Shown piece after piece: positions 1 to 7,052 of a DNA stretch of 42,860 bases. Source of the DNA: Cellulophaga baltica (GTDB lineage: Bacteria > Bacteroidota > Bacteroidia > Flavobacteriales > Flavobacteriaceae); assembly GCF_900102165.1 (NCBI RefSeq), contig NZ_FNBD01000019.1:1-42860 (forward strand). Direction: 5' to 3'. Each line of letters begins with the position of its first letter. Position 1 is the stretch's first letter. The position numbers and the translations under genes are program-made. A model generated the notes under the pieces. It searched no databases. It was not told where the DNA came from and saw only the letters and a program-made list of their open reading frames with translations.

Positions 1-350
1 TAAGACTTTTATGAACTGGTGTAAAAAGAACTTTATAGAAATTAAATATACACAACCGGGAAAGCCAATGCAAAATGGATATATAGAACGATTTAACCGT
101 TTCTTTAGGGAGGATATATTAGATGCCTATTATTTCAATGACATTTATCAACTTCAAAAAATAAGCGACAACTGGAGAGAAGACTATAATTTTAATCACC
201 CGCATAAATCTTTAGGTAATATATCACCTAAAGAATTCATGCCCAGATTTGATGAAGAATTTAAATTCTTCATCAAATCTGACCCAAATAATAATTATTT
301 ATCGAAATTAGAGGTGTCCTAAGAAGGGGAAGTCTACATTTTTAGGGAAG
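1..350 (+). mobile_element. Right end of an IS3-family insertion sequence
   Basis: The transposase stop codon at 320-322 is followed by about 30 nt of AG-rich sequence and then tttagggaagcctaca at about 340-355. That is where the right terminal inverted repeat of an IS3 element would lie. The left end is outside the window, so the boundary is approximate and the inverted repeat cannot be confirmed. Confidence 0.5.
2..322 (+). CDS. IS3-family transposase OrfB, C-terminal part (cut by window edge)
   Basis: The reading frame is open to the left edge (codons K-T-F precede the first ATG at 11), so this is the end of a longer gene. It matches the end of the DDE integrase core of IS3-family OrfB: a Q-P-G-K-P-x-Q-N-G-Y-I-E-R-F-N-R motif carrying the last catalytic Glu, then F-R-E-D-I-L-D-A-Y, and a W-x-x-D-Y-N-x-x-H-P-H-K-S-L-G segment with the usual P-K-E-F ending. 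The family cuts and joins element ends in the cytoplasm using two Asp and one Glu; only the Glu half is visible. Whether the element is intact cannot be judged. Confidence 0.9.
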   Translation, partial: KTFMNWCKKNFIEIKYTQPGKPMQNGYIERFNRFFREDILDAYYFNDIYQLQKISDNWREDYNFNHPHKSLGNISPKEFMPRFDEEFKFFIKSDPNNNYLSKLEVS

Positions 351-692
351 CCTACAGTACATTATATCTTCTATATAATTTTGAAGAACTAAGACCTACT
401 TCTATATATTATTCAAGTATATTACCATGAGCCTCGTATCCTTCGCTATATAACTATGGGTTACATGGTAAGCATTGAATCAGCAAAATCATTAGCTATT
501 TACTTGAAAATTTATCTAACTCTAGATTACTAAGCAGCATCTTTTAAAAGTACGGGACGTCTAAAATTTCTTATTACTATTTAGAACCTTTCTAAAAATC
601 ACAGAATTGGAATAACTTTGAAACTTAAAAGTAACGCCCTATTATATGGTGTCTAGTTTTTTATTATTTTAACTGTGGAATAGTTACTAGTT
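323..692. other. Intergenic region without recognised gene
   Basis: This is AT-rich sequence between the IS3 end and a small lipoprotein gene. No open frame of note, no strong hairpin and no RNA gene were seen on either strand. The promoter of the lipoprotein gene should lie in its last 100 nt, but no convincing Bacteroidota -33/-7 pair was found. Confidence 0.4.
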
Positions 693-911
693 ATGATAAG
701 AAAAATTTTAATAAGCACCATACTCGCAACTACTTTTTTGAGTTGTGATGGTGATCTTAAACAAGGAAAATGTGATGAGGGATTTTTTGAACAAGATAAT
801 TTTGAGGGAGGATCATATTGTGTACCTCTAGCCGATACCGATGGTGTTGAAACTACAGTTAAAGATAACGAGAAGTTGAATGAAAAAGATTTGGATGAAC
901 TAGAAAGATGA
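693..911 (+). CDS. Small lipoprotein, function unknown
   Basis: This is a 72-residue protein. The N-terminus is a lipoprotein signal: Lys/Arg at 3-4, a hydrophobic stretch, then T-F-L-S-C with the lipid-anchored Cys at residue 18. The residues right after it (D-G-D) are acidic, a usual outer-membrane retention context in Bacteroidota. The mature part is only about 55 residues, strongly acidic and Lys/Glu-rich at the end, with two further cysteines near residues 27 and 43 that could form a disulfide. It stands alone between an IS3 end and an oppositely oriented gene. I do not recognise the family. The lipobox supports a real gene; the role is unknown. Confidence 0.6.
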   Translation: MIRKILISTILATTFLSCDGDLKQGKCDEGFFEQDNFEGGSYCVPLADTDGVETTVKDNEKLNEKDLDELER

Positions 912-1103
912 TTTTGCTAGTTTACTTGATAATCAGTTCTAACATTCTTTCACTTTCATTTTTTATTTAGGATTTGCAACCCGTCTTAAATGCTGATTAT
1001 AAAAGTCATTATTTTACATAAAAACTAGCTCGTGCGACGGTTACTGTTTTGTGAGCTTATATTTTATTCAGTTTCTTTCAGTTCTGTCAAGTTAATGAAA
1101 AAT

Positions 1104-1592
1104 TTATTTGATAATTCTAATTAATATTTTTGCATTTTTAAATACTTCATAGTGAATTTTAGTACCCTTATTTAAGTGGTAAAACTCATGTGTTCTAGAT
1201 GTTAATCTATTTGGTTTTCCTGACTCAAGTTTTATATAATTTTCACCTTTATAATTTCCTACTCGGCTAACAATACCATATTGTATTAGTTTCTTTTTCT
1301 CTTTTATATCTTTTTTTAGCTCAAGAATCTTCAAATTTATAAATAATATTAAAGCAATAATACCAGTAATTAAAAATAGCCAAAATAGCATATTATGTAA
1401 ACCGTAAGTGTTGTATAAACTAATTCCTTTTTTGTCAGGTAAGGCAAACATAAAAGCATAGATAGCTAATAAAGCTGTTGGTATTAGCATCATTTTCCAT
1501 TTAGCTTTCTTCAAATGTTTTTTCAATGAAGTAATCTCGAATTCTGATAAATCCAGTTCTTGTACTTCTTCCTTTACTTTATGTTGTCTCAT
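1104..1592 (-). CDS. Membrane protein with two TM helices, function unknown
   Basis: This is a 162-residue protein. A charged N-terminus of about 30 residues precedes two hydrophobic helices, at about residues 33-51 (LIPTALLAIYAFMFALP) and 69-88 (MLFWLFLITGIIALILFINL). A Lys-rich linker (K-K-D-I-K-E-K-K-K) and a soluble C-terminal domain of about 60 residues follow. The topology is probably a short hairpin with both ends in the cytoplasm. It is the last of three consecutive minus-strand genes of unknown function (1104-2736). No family was recognised. Confidence 0.6.
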   Translation of the reverse strand: MRQHKVKEEVQELDLSEFEITSLKKHLKKAKWKMMLIPTALLAIYAFMFALPDKKGISLYNTYGLHNMLFWLFLITGIIALILFINLKILELKKDIKEKKKLIQYGIVSRVGNYKGENYIKLESGKPNRLTSRTHEFYHLNKGTKIHYEVFKNAKILIRIIK

Positions 1593-1679
1593 TTTGTTTG
1601 CGTAAAGTATTGAATTCTAATTACCATTTGTAAAAGGTATTTTTATGTTTTCTTATTGAACAGTTCTGCGGATAATAGT

Positions 1680-2192
1680 CTAATCTTTATTTTTCCAATA
1701 CTCTTCTATTTCGTGTTTTGATAAGACTTCATCTATTCCTTTGTTTACATGAATTTTTATTAAAGGAATCTCCGCATCGAGGTCATCATATTTTAGAATT
1801 ACTTCTTTGCCTAGTGTCTCACTTATATCATACATAAAACTTTCAATTAATTCAAAATCCTTTATTGAATTTATTTCTTTGGGGTTAATATCAAACTCAA
1901 TTTCATCATCTTGAAAAAAGTGACAATTCAAGCGAATTTCCCCAATTAATATAGAGGCTAGTTTCGTTTCATCCGTTTTTTTTCTATTTGTTAGATAATC
2001 TATGATAAGTCTATCATCAATTTTCTTAGTAAAATTCCCTTCATCAGAATTCCTAAAATTCACGTGATATTTTTGATTAATAATAGCAATCACTTTTTTC
2101 CAATCGCTTATTGAAGAATTTAGAATATAAATAGCTCTTAGTGCACCATCTGCTTTAAATATCCATTCTATGTCCTTCCAGTTTTTCTTCAT
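1680..2192 (-). CDS. Hypothetical soluble protein
   Basis: This is a 170-residue protein with no signal peptide or membrane segment, predicted cytoplasmic and acidic. It begins with a W-K-D-I-E-W-I-F-K-A-D-G segment, has a long charged alpha/beta middle and ends in E-E-Y-W-K-N-K-D. No catalytic motif was recognised. Small stand-alone genes of this type in accessory regions of Bacteroidota are often orphan immunity proteins of polymorphic toxins, but nothing in the sequence proves that here. Its neighbours on the same strand (1104-1592 and 2347-2736) are also unknown, and the gaps of 87 and 154 nt make a tight operon doubtful. Confidence 0.55.
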   Translation of the reverse strand: MKKNWKDIEWIFKADGALRAIYILNSSISDWKKVIAIINQKYHVNFRNSDEGNFTKKIDDRLIIDYLTNRKKTDETKLASILIGEIRLNCHFFQDDEIEFDINPKEINSIKDFELIESFMYDISETLGKEVILKYDDLDAEIPLIKIHVNKGIDEVLSKHEIEEYWKNKD

Positions 2193-2346
2193 TTTACAAT
2201 ATGGTAATGATTATATATTTTGAAAGCGTTCATGCTTACTTGGTCATTATGTACAGGCGCATTGCAAGAGGTTTCGATGCTTTCGCTATTTCATTTTTAT
2301 ATACCAGTATAATCAGGTGTATTGTAATCGTTTTAGGGTCTTTAAA

Positions 2347-2736
2347 TTACAACAACTCCCAACCTCCTTGATATTCATCTCCCGTTATAGCGTTCAGTTT
2401 TTTACACATTAAATGCCATTTATTAAAAGCGCCTTCGCCTCCTTTAATTGAAATTACATTTCTTCGGTCTATATATTCAAAATCTTCAGCGCCTTCAATA
2501 ACACCATAATTATTCGCTTCAATAGTAATGGCAATAGTGTCAAAATAAGGATTTGTTCGCTCTAGTTTTGGTTCTAGAAATTCGTTGATCAAGTTTCCAG
2601 CTTTAAAAGCAGGTTTCCCCCAGAAGTCAATCTTTTCTCCGATTATTTTAGCTTCGGTCAATTCTTTTTCTATTTCAATTGTTTTGTCAGCAATTGTATC
2701 TTCTTTGGGCCAAAATTTTAGAATGTAGTCAGACAT
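2347..2736 (-). CDS. Hypothetical acidic protein, possibly immunity-like
   Basis: This is a 129-residue soluble protein without signal or TM segments. Distinctive parts are a C-terminal motif I-T-G-D-E-Y-Q-G-G-W-E-L-L and a middle stretch rich in Glu, Asn and aromatics. The compact acidic make-up and isolated position resemble orphan immunity proteins of contact-dependent toxins, but no toxin gene is next to it and the family was not identified. The start ATG at 2734-2736 is the only sensible one. Confidence 0.55.
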   Translation of the reverse strand: MSDYILKFWPKEDTIADKTIEIEKELTEAKIIGEKIDFWGKPAFKAGNLINEFLEPKLERTNPYFDTIAITIEANNYGVIEGAEDFEYIDRRNVISIKGGEGAFNKWHLMCKKLNAITGDEYQGGWELL

Positions 2737-2830
2737 ATCTTTGTTTCTTGATTTTTATTTAAGTGATTGTGTGCTGCGAGTTGCTAGGGTACAAATGTTC
2801 GCTAGTCTTTCTGATAGGCAATAGCTAGTT

Positions 2831-4306
2831 TTAATTAGATTGTTCTAAGATTAAATTTATCTCTTTAATATTTTTTTCAGCATGGGTGTTATTGGAATCT
2901 AATTTTAGGACATTTTCATAACTCTCTTTTGCGTTTTTATATTGTTTAGCCTTGTAATATGCTTCCCCTAGGCTATCGTATAAATTTGCATTTTCAGGAT
3001 CTGTTGAAATCGCAAGTTTAAAAACGTCTATAGCCAAGTCGGTTTGCTCTTGGTACAGAAAATCATAGCCGACTTTGTTCAGATAGTTTGCTGTGGCAAA
3101 ATAGTGAACCGTATCCTTCTTTAATTCTAAGTATTGTTTTGATGCTTCTTTTGAATCTTTAAGAAACAAAGGCGCTACTTGTGACCATAAATTGATTTTC
3201 GGGTATTTAATGAGGTCATATTCTATCTTATTGTACAGACGTATCCAATCGTCTACTGCTTCTTCAGAAGTAGTATTCATTAGCAATATTTGTCCGTAAT
3301 TAGTATCTGGACAAACTAATAGAATACTTTGTACGCCATTGGAGGTTCCTGATTTTAAATAATAAAACCCTTCTTCTTCGGCATACCCCACATCCCAAAA
3401 ATAGCCAACACTTTCTTCCTCATTTTCAAATAATGTGCGGGTAGCTTCTTTTATAAAGGGCTGCTTAGCTTCTAATTGAAACTGCATGAATTTCATTAAA
3501 TCTGGTAGCGTTGTGATAATGCCCGATGCGCCTCCTAATAAAGGGTTCTCGTCTATTGTTGCTAATGCACCAGATTCCGTGTAGCCATGGATAAGACGGT
3601 CTTTGTGGTTGTCATAGTCCTGTAGATAGGTATTTTTCATACCTATCTCTTTAAGAAATTCGTTTAGTAGTTCAGGATAAGGTTTCTTATACACCTGTTC
3701 TAAAATATAAGCAGCAATTTCTGGACCTACATTGTTATACTCATAAAATGTTCCTGGTGCATGGCTTAATGTTGTTGTTTCTAGCTCATCAAATAAGTCT
3801 TCTATCGTATAGGCAATAGGGTTCTTTGCATATTCCCCCGAAAATATTTTGGAATATACATTTTTCAATTTTTTAGGCGTTTCAAATCCTAAGGTATGGG
3901 TAACTAAGTTTTTAATAGTAACAGGAGTGCCTTCATATGCTAAATTAGGATAGGCTCTGGGCAAGAATTCTCTAATATCGGTACTTAAAGCTAATTTTTT
4001 ATCGAGTATGGCTTTTGCCATTAAGGAACCCGTAAATACTTTTGAAATGGAAGCTATTTCAAAAAGTGTCTGATCATTTGGTATATTTTTCGAATCGGAA
4101 TCAACCGCGCCATAATAGTTGTAATAGGTACTTCCGTTCTGGTAGATGGCAACGGACATGGAATTTATGTTGCCACGGCTTAGTATATTCTCAGCATATT
4201 GGTCAACAGATTTCGTTAACTGTTCAAATGGCTCGATGGTACTTTTCTGTTCTGACTGGCATCCCAACAATAGCAGGAGGCAAATTATAATAGCAATCCT
4301 ATTCAT
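2831..4306 (-). CDS. Lipoprotein serine hydrolase (beta-lactamase/class C-like fold) with C-terminal TPRs
   Basis: This is a 491-residue protein. Lipobox L-L-L-G-C places the lipidated Cys at residue 16, so it is an envelope lipoprotein. The beta-lactamase family (PF00144) domain spans about residues 30-360: S86-I-S-K89 is the SxxK nucleophile/base motif and Y190-N-N192 the YxN motif. A K-S-G-T-S-N-G segment near 318 stands where the third (KTG/HxG) motif sits. Residues about 425-485 hold TPR repeats (S-L-G-E-A-Y-Y-K-A-K-Q-Y). Members include peptidases and esterases acting on D-amino-acid peptides or small esters; the substrate here is unknown and resistance activity is not implied. It lies 162 nt downstream of the sigZ-like gene on the same strand. 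Confidence 0.88.
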   Translation of the reverse strand: MNRIAIIICLLLLLGCQSEQKSTIEPFEQLTKSVDQYAENILSRGNINSMSVAIYQNGSTYYNYYGAVDSDSKNIPNDQTLFEIASISKVFTGSLMAKAILDKKLALSTDIREFLPRAYPNLAYEGTPVTIKNLVTHTLGFETPKKLKNVYSKIFSGEYAKNPIAYTIEDLFDELETTTLSHAPGTFYEYNNVGPEIAAYILEQVYKKPYPELLNEFLKEIGMKNTYLQDYDNHKDRLIHGYTESGALATIDENPLLGGASGIITTLPDLMKFMQFQLEAKQPFIKEATRTLFENEEESVGYFWDVGYAEEEGFYYLKSGTSNGVQSILLVCPDTNYGQILLMNTTSEEAVDDWIRLYNKIEYDLIKYPKINLWSQVAPLFLKDSKEASKQYLELKKDTVHYFATANYLNKVGYDFLYQEQTDLAIDVFKLAISTDPENANLYDSLGEAYYKAKQYKNAKESYENVLKLDSNNTHAEKNIKEINLILEQSN

Positions 4307-4468
4307 ATTTTTTAGTTAAAGACATTAAAGATTTTACTTTGTTACATTGTGTTGCTAAGATATGACTAACATCGTAAGCAACAGCTAAGCTTTTAGACGA
4401 CTCAAAGTTTATAGCTTAAAGAAGAAATTAGTTGTTTTCTGCTTCAGTAGCTCGTTTAGAGGCTTTTT

Positions 4469-4996
4469 CTAGCTCGCTTTACAAGCAGCACAATTAGACT
4501 CCCCAATTAACTTTCCATTTTTATCAAACTCATATTTACAACATGTGTTGAATTTGTTCTTTAAAATATCTTTGCCTCTTTTAATTCTTACTTTTACGTT
4601 TTCAAGACTTATATCTAATTGTATGGCAATATCTTTTTGCTTTAGTCCTTTGATATAAATCAACTCTATTACCTGTCTGTAAATCTCAGGAAGGTCATTT
4701 ATGAAGTTATCAAAGCAACAGACCGATTGATATTCTTCCAACGGCTCACTTATATTCGCGCTATTTTTCTCCACATAAATTGCTTCCTTCGTATAGTGAT
4801 TGGCTATTTCGTTTCTAGCTATTTGAAAAATCCAAGCCCTAGCTTTTTCTTCTTTCTTTAGTTTGGATACATTTTCATGAATTTTCAGGAACGTGTTTTG
4901 GAAAATATCATTGGTCCGATCTTTATTTTTTGTTTTTTTTAAAATAAAAAAATAGAGCTCATCATTGAATTTGTTCCATATTTTTTGAGTTTCCAT
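4469..4996 (-). CDS. sigZ: ECF sigma factor, SigZ-type
   Basis: This is a 175-residue protein. Region 2 is at about residues 10-75 (D-R-T-N-D-I-F-Q-N-T-F-L-K-I and R-A-W-I-F-Q-I-A-R-N-E-I-A-N). Region 4 is at about 105-155, with a helix-turn-helix reading L-K-Q-K-D-I-A-I-Q-L-D-I-S-L-E-N-V-K-V-R-I-K-R-G. This makes it an alternative sigma factor. The C-terminal tail has C-C then C-A-A-C, and there is another C-C pair near residue 98. A Cys-rich tail of this kind is characteristic of SigZ-like factors and could bind metal or sense redox state (inference). The gene directly upstream codes for a metallothionein-like peptide, and a terminator hairpin lies in the 48-nt gap. No anti-sigma factor is adjacent. 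Confidence 0.88.
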   Translation of the reverse strand: METQKIWNKFNDELYFFILKKTKNKDRTNDIFQNTFLKIHENVSKLKKEEKARAWIFQIARNEIANHYTKEAIYVEKNSANISEPLEEYQSVCCFDNFINDLPEIYRQVIELIYIKGLKQKDIAIQLDISLENVKVRIKRGKDILKNKFNTCCKYEFDKNGKLIGESNCAACKAS

Positions 4997-5011
4997 ATTT
5001 GAAAAATAAAT

Positions 5012-5037
5012 AAAAGCTAGTTAAATAACTAGCTTTT
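5012..5037 (-). terminator. Intrinsic terminator or attenuator between Cys-rich peptide gene and sigZ
   Basis: There is a perfect 11-bp inverted repeat (5012-5022 and 5027-5037; arm aaaagctagtt) with a 4-nt loop. On the minus strand it is followed by ATTTATTTTTC, a U-rich tract. It lies 7 nt after the stop of the 37-residue gene and ends about 15 nt before the sigma-factor ATG. Most transcripts should end here, leaving the sigma gene to read-through or to a promoter of its own. Confidence 0.75.
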
Positions 5038-5044
5038 GATAAAA

Positions 5045-5158
5045 TTAACAACAGGTACATTTAGTACATTCACATATAGTACATGGGCAATTACGTTCCA
5101 TGCAATTTTTACAATTACATTTGGCACATTCACAATTGGTGCATTTACAAGTATTCAT
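5045..5158 (-). CDS. Metallothionein-like Cys-rich peptide (37 aa, 14 Cys)
   Basis: Read directly from the minus strand: ATG at 5156-5158, 37 codons, stop TAA at 5045-5047. Cysteines are at residues 4, 6, 9, 11, 14, 16, 19, 24, 26, 29, 31, 34, 36 and 37, in overlapping CxC and CxxC motifs. The other residues are almost all Asn, Thr, Lys and Glu, with one Pro, one Ile and no aromatic residue. That composition fits a cytoplasmic metal-thiolate protein of the metallothionein type, able to bind several Zn, Cu or Cd ions (inference from composition). There is no signal peptide. The gene is the first of a unit with the SigZ-type sigma gene: an inverted repeat covers its leader and a strong hairpin follows its stop. 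Its short length makes it easy for gene finders to miss. It could also be a Cys-rich peptide with a redox role. Confidence 0.8.
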   Translation of the reverse strand: MNTCKCTNCECAKCNCKNCMERNCPCTICECTKCTCC

Positions 5159-5168
5159 AGTATTCTAA

Positions 5169-5207
5169 TTTTTAAGGTTCAGTAAGTAGACTGATAAACC
5201 TTAAAAA
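5169..5207 (-). promoter_or_regulatory. 11-bp inverted repeat upstream of the Cys-rich peptide gene (putative operator or leader hairpin)
   Basis: tttttaaggtt (5169-5179) and aaccttaaaaa (5197-5207) are perfect reverse complements separated by 17 nt. The near arm begins 11 nt before the ATG of the metallothionein-like gene. Two readings are possible: a dimeric repressor or activator site, or a 5'-leader hairpin covering the ribosome-binding region. No promoter boxes could be assigned with confidence. Confidence 0.5.
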
Positions 5208-5257
5208 GGATACATTTTATTTTACATTTTATTATTGCTGTTGTACTTTTTTGCTTA

Positions 5258-5357
5258 TCATCGGTTCTCGATACTATTTTTGTTTCGCTGCCCTACACAA
5301 AAATCACTCGAACTGACAATGCGTTTTTAAATTGAATACGGTTGTCACTTCGAGTGA
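5258..5357. repeat. Inverted pair of a flavobacterial REP-like intergenic repeat
   Basis: Positions 5304-5319 (tcactcgaactgacaa) and 5342-5357 (ttgtcacttcgagtga) are reverse complements with one mismatch in 16. To the left, 5258-5303 continues with the ttctcgatac...ctacaca sequence that I recall following TCGAGTGA in many flavobacterial intergenic repeats. The rest of the gene-free stretch 5159-5522 holds the inverted repeat at 5169-5207 and a further 8-bp inverted pair (ggctttaa at 5374-5381, ttaaagcc at 5449-5456). No coding capacity was seen. Confidence 0.5.
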
Positions 5358-5522
5358 ATTTCAAGCTTTTTTTGGCTTTAAATTAGTATCTAGAAGTATT
5401 TTTGTCACTGAGGGATTCGATGCAATTTTATAGCGTTTGATGCCTGTTTTAAAGCCTAATTTTTGAAATTATCATCAATCATCAACAAGTAGGAGGGAAG
5501 ACTTAATTATTTTTATGAAAGT

Positions 5523-6116
5523 CTATTTCCGCAATAGCATTTCAAAAGCGATGAGACCGCCGTCAATAACCGCTTTTTCTAAGACACCGTTCTTGTAATA
5601 ATAGACATTCTCTTTGCCATTCGCATTAATTTTTTTGTACACATGATTGCCCAAAGAGACTATGGTATTAAAACTACCGTCTTGCTCAGAGTAACAATTG
5701 TTTATATGTGTGGGTTCTAAAAAATACAATAAGATGGAGGTGTAATCAATGGTAGTTTTTATAGGGACTTCAGACTTTCCATTTTTAGTAATTAGATATT
5801 CGTTCTCATGCCATTGCGTAAGTGTTTTTGCGTGCGACTTATCATTTATATGAATATTTACCACTGCTTTTTTCAAAAGTTTAGCCTCAAAATCTACACT
5901 ATAATTATAGTTTACAGCAAATTCTTTTATGAGTCTAAACGCAATAGTACTTGAGGTATGATAGGTTGTTTTGGCATCCTTGTGAGTTTTTGTCGCTTTT
6001 AAACTTCCAATAGTTTTCTCTTTATAGATAATATCATACCATAATGTTTTATCTGGGGAAGGTGTTAAATCTCCTTGAAACGTTATAAAATTGAAAAGTA
6101 TCAGACACCAAAGCAT
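5523..6116 (-). CDS. Exported DUF6134-like protein
   Basis: This is a 197-residue protein. A short N-terminal hydrophobic segment (W-C-L-I-L-F-N-F-I-T-F) suggests export. The body has the pattern I recall for DUF6134: W-Y-D-I-I-Y-K-x-K-T-I-G-S-L-K-A-T-K near residue 26, alternating beta strands, E-P-T-H-I-N near 135, and a Y-Y-Y-K-N-G-V-L-E-K-A motif near the end. It is probably a periplasmic or outer-membrane-associated beta-rich protein. The biochemical role of the family is not known. It is a single gene; the assignment rests on motif memory. Confidence 0.6.
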   Translation of the reverse strand: MLWCLILFNFITFQGDLTPSPDKTLWYDIIYKEKTIGSLKATKTHKDAKTTYHTSSTIAFRLIKEFAVNYNYSVDFEAKLLKKAVVNIHINDKSHAKTLTQWHENEYLITKNGKSEVPIKTTIDYTSILLYFLEPTHINNCYSEQDGSFNTIVSLGNHVYKKINANGKENVYYYKNGVLEKAVIDGGLIAFEMLLRK

Positions 6117-6288
6117 AGGCTTGTATTTAAAGAATATGTAGTCGTAAAACCATTTAGATTACAAGATACAAAGGTAATTAGAACCGAGGTATGCAAAGCT
6201 GATGATTATCATTGAAGGTTACATTTTGCTTTTAAAAAGGGGATGCTTTCTAAGAAAGATGGATATTCGTAGAATTATGTTTTCTGAC

Positions 6289-6912
6289 TTATTCGCTACT
6301 CGTGATGTATTTCCGTTTGTATTCTTTTAAAAATTGCTTTGGGTTTTCATTATACATTTTCGGCTTTCCTTCTATTAAATACCATAATTGCGCGGTTGTT
6401 GTACCTAGCATATTTGTAGGCTCCAGACCTATTAGCTCTTCTGGTTTACTGCCGTCAGAACATTCAATACACCAAAATCTATTTTGTATGGCTAGATGTT
6501 TTGGAAAAGTAGTTGCTTTAATTTCCTCAAATTCTCTTTTTTTATTTGATTTGTAAAATCGGTACGTGATGTTATTAAAGTCCGTTTCTCTATCATAATA
6601 CACTACATAAAAATCTTCTTTATAAAGTCTAAATAGCACAAGAATAAAGGGTGTTTCGTGAGAATAAGCTTTATCAAGATAATTAAACTCAATCAAGTTT
6701 TTCACATCTCCACCTCCCCAACCTAAACCATGACCACCGTAATATACCCTTTGAGAATGTGTTTTTTTAATAGGGATTACTAGATTTTTAGCAGCCTGAA
6801 TATCTAGCCTACTCTTTACCGTCTCTCTTTGTATTTTTAATAAATAAATCAAACTAAGAAATAAAAAAACAATTCCTAAAATAGTGTAGCCTATGTATTT
6901 TAAAACTTTCAT
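6289..6912 (-). CDS. Hypothetical protein with N-terminal membrane anchor
   Basis: This is a 207-residue protein. One TM helix at about residues 7-26 (IGYTILGIVFLFLSLIYLLK) is followed by a short helical linker and an extracytoplasmic domain. The domain contains a glycine-rich Y-Y-G-G-H-G-L-G-W-G-G-G-D-V stretch near 60 and several Tyr/Phe-rich beta strands. Two Cys (W-C-I-E-C, near 148-151) may form a disulfide or bind metal. No family was recognised. It stands alone on the minus strand, downstream of the polysaccharide-enzyme genes and beyond their terminator. Confidence 0.55.
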   Translation of the reverse strand: MKVLKYIGYTILGIVFLFLSLIYLLKIQRETVKSRLDIQAAKNLVIPIKKTHSQRVYYGGHGLGWGGGDVKNLIEFNYLDKAYSHETPFILVLFRLYKEDFYVVYYDRETDFNNITYRFYKSNKKREFEEIKATTFPKHLAIQNRFWCIECSDGSKPEELIGLEPTNMLGTTTAQLWYLIEGKPKMYNENPKQFLKEYKRKYITSSE

Positions 6913-7004
6913 TTTGTGCAGATCAGTTATTCAATTATTAAAAAAATGTGATTTGTTGGAAGATACTATACTTTTAGCATTCGTATGAACTAGCTATAAA
7001 CAGA

Positions 7005-7037
7005 AAAGCCTCCCAGAGGTTATATCTGGGAGGCTTT
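7005..7037 (-). terminator. Terminator after the beta-helix/ricin-type enzyme gene
   Basis: Perfect 13-bp stem (7005-7017 and 7025-7037; arm aaagcctcccaga) with a 7-nt loop, ending in TTTTCTG on the minus strand. It lies 16 nt after the stop codon of the gene at 7053. Confidence 0.88.
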
Positions 7038-7052
7038 ATAAAGGTATTCTGC

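Noticed and set aside
2831..4306. An antibiotic-resistance beta-lactamase
   Set aside because: The lipoprotein anchor, TPR tail and K-S-G third motif fit the broad serine hydrolase family; nothing supports drug hydrolysis.
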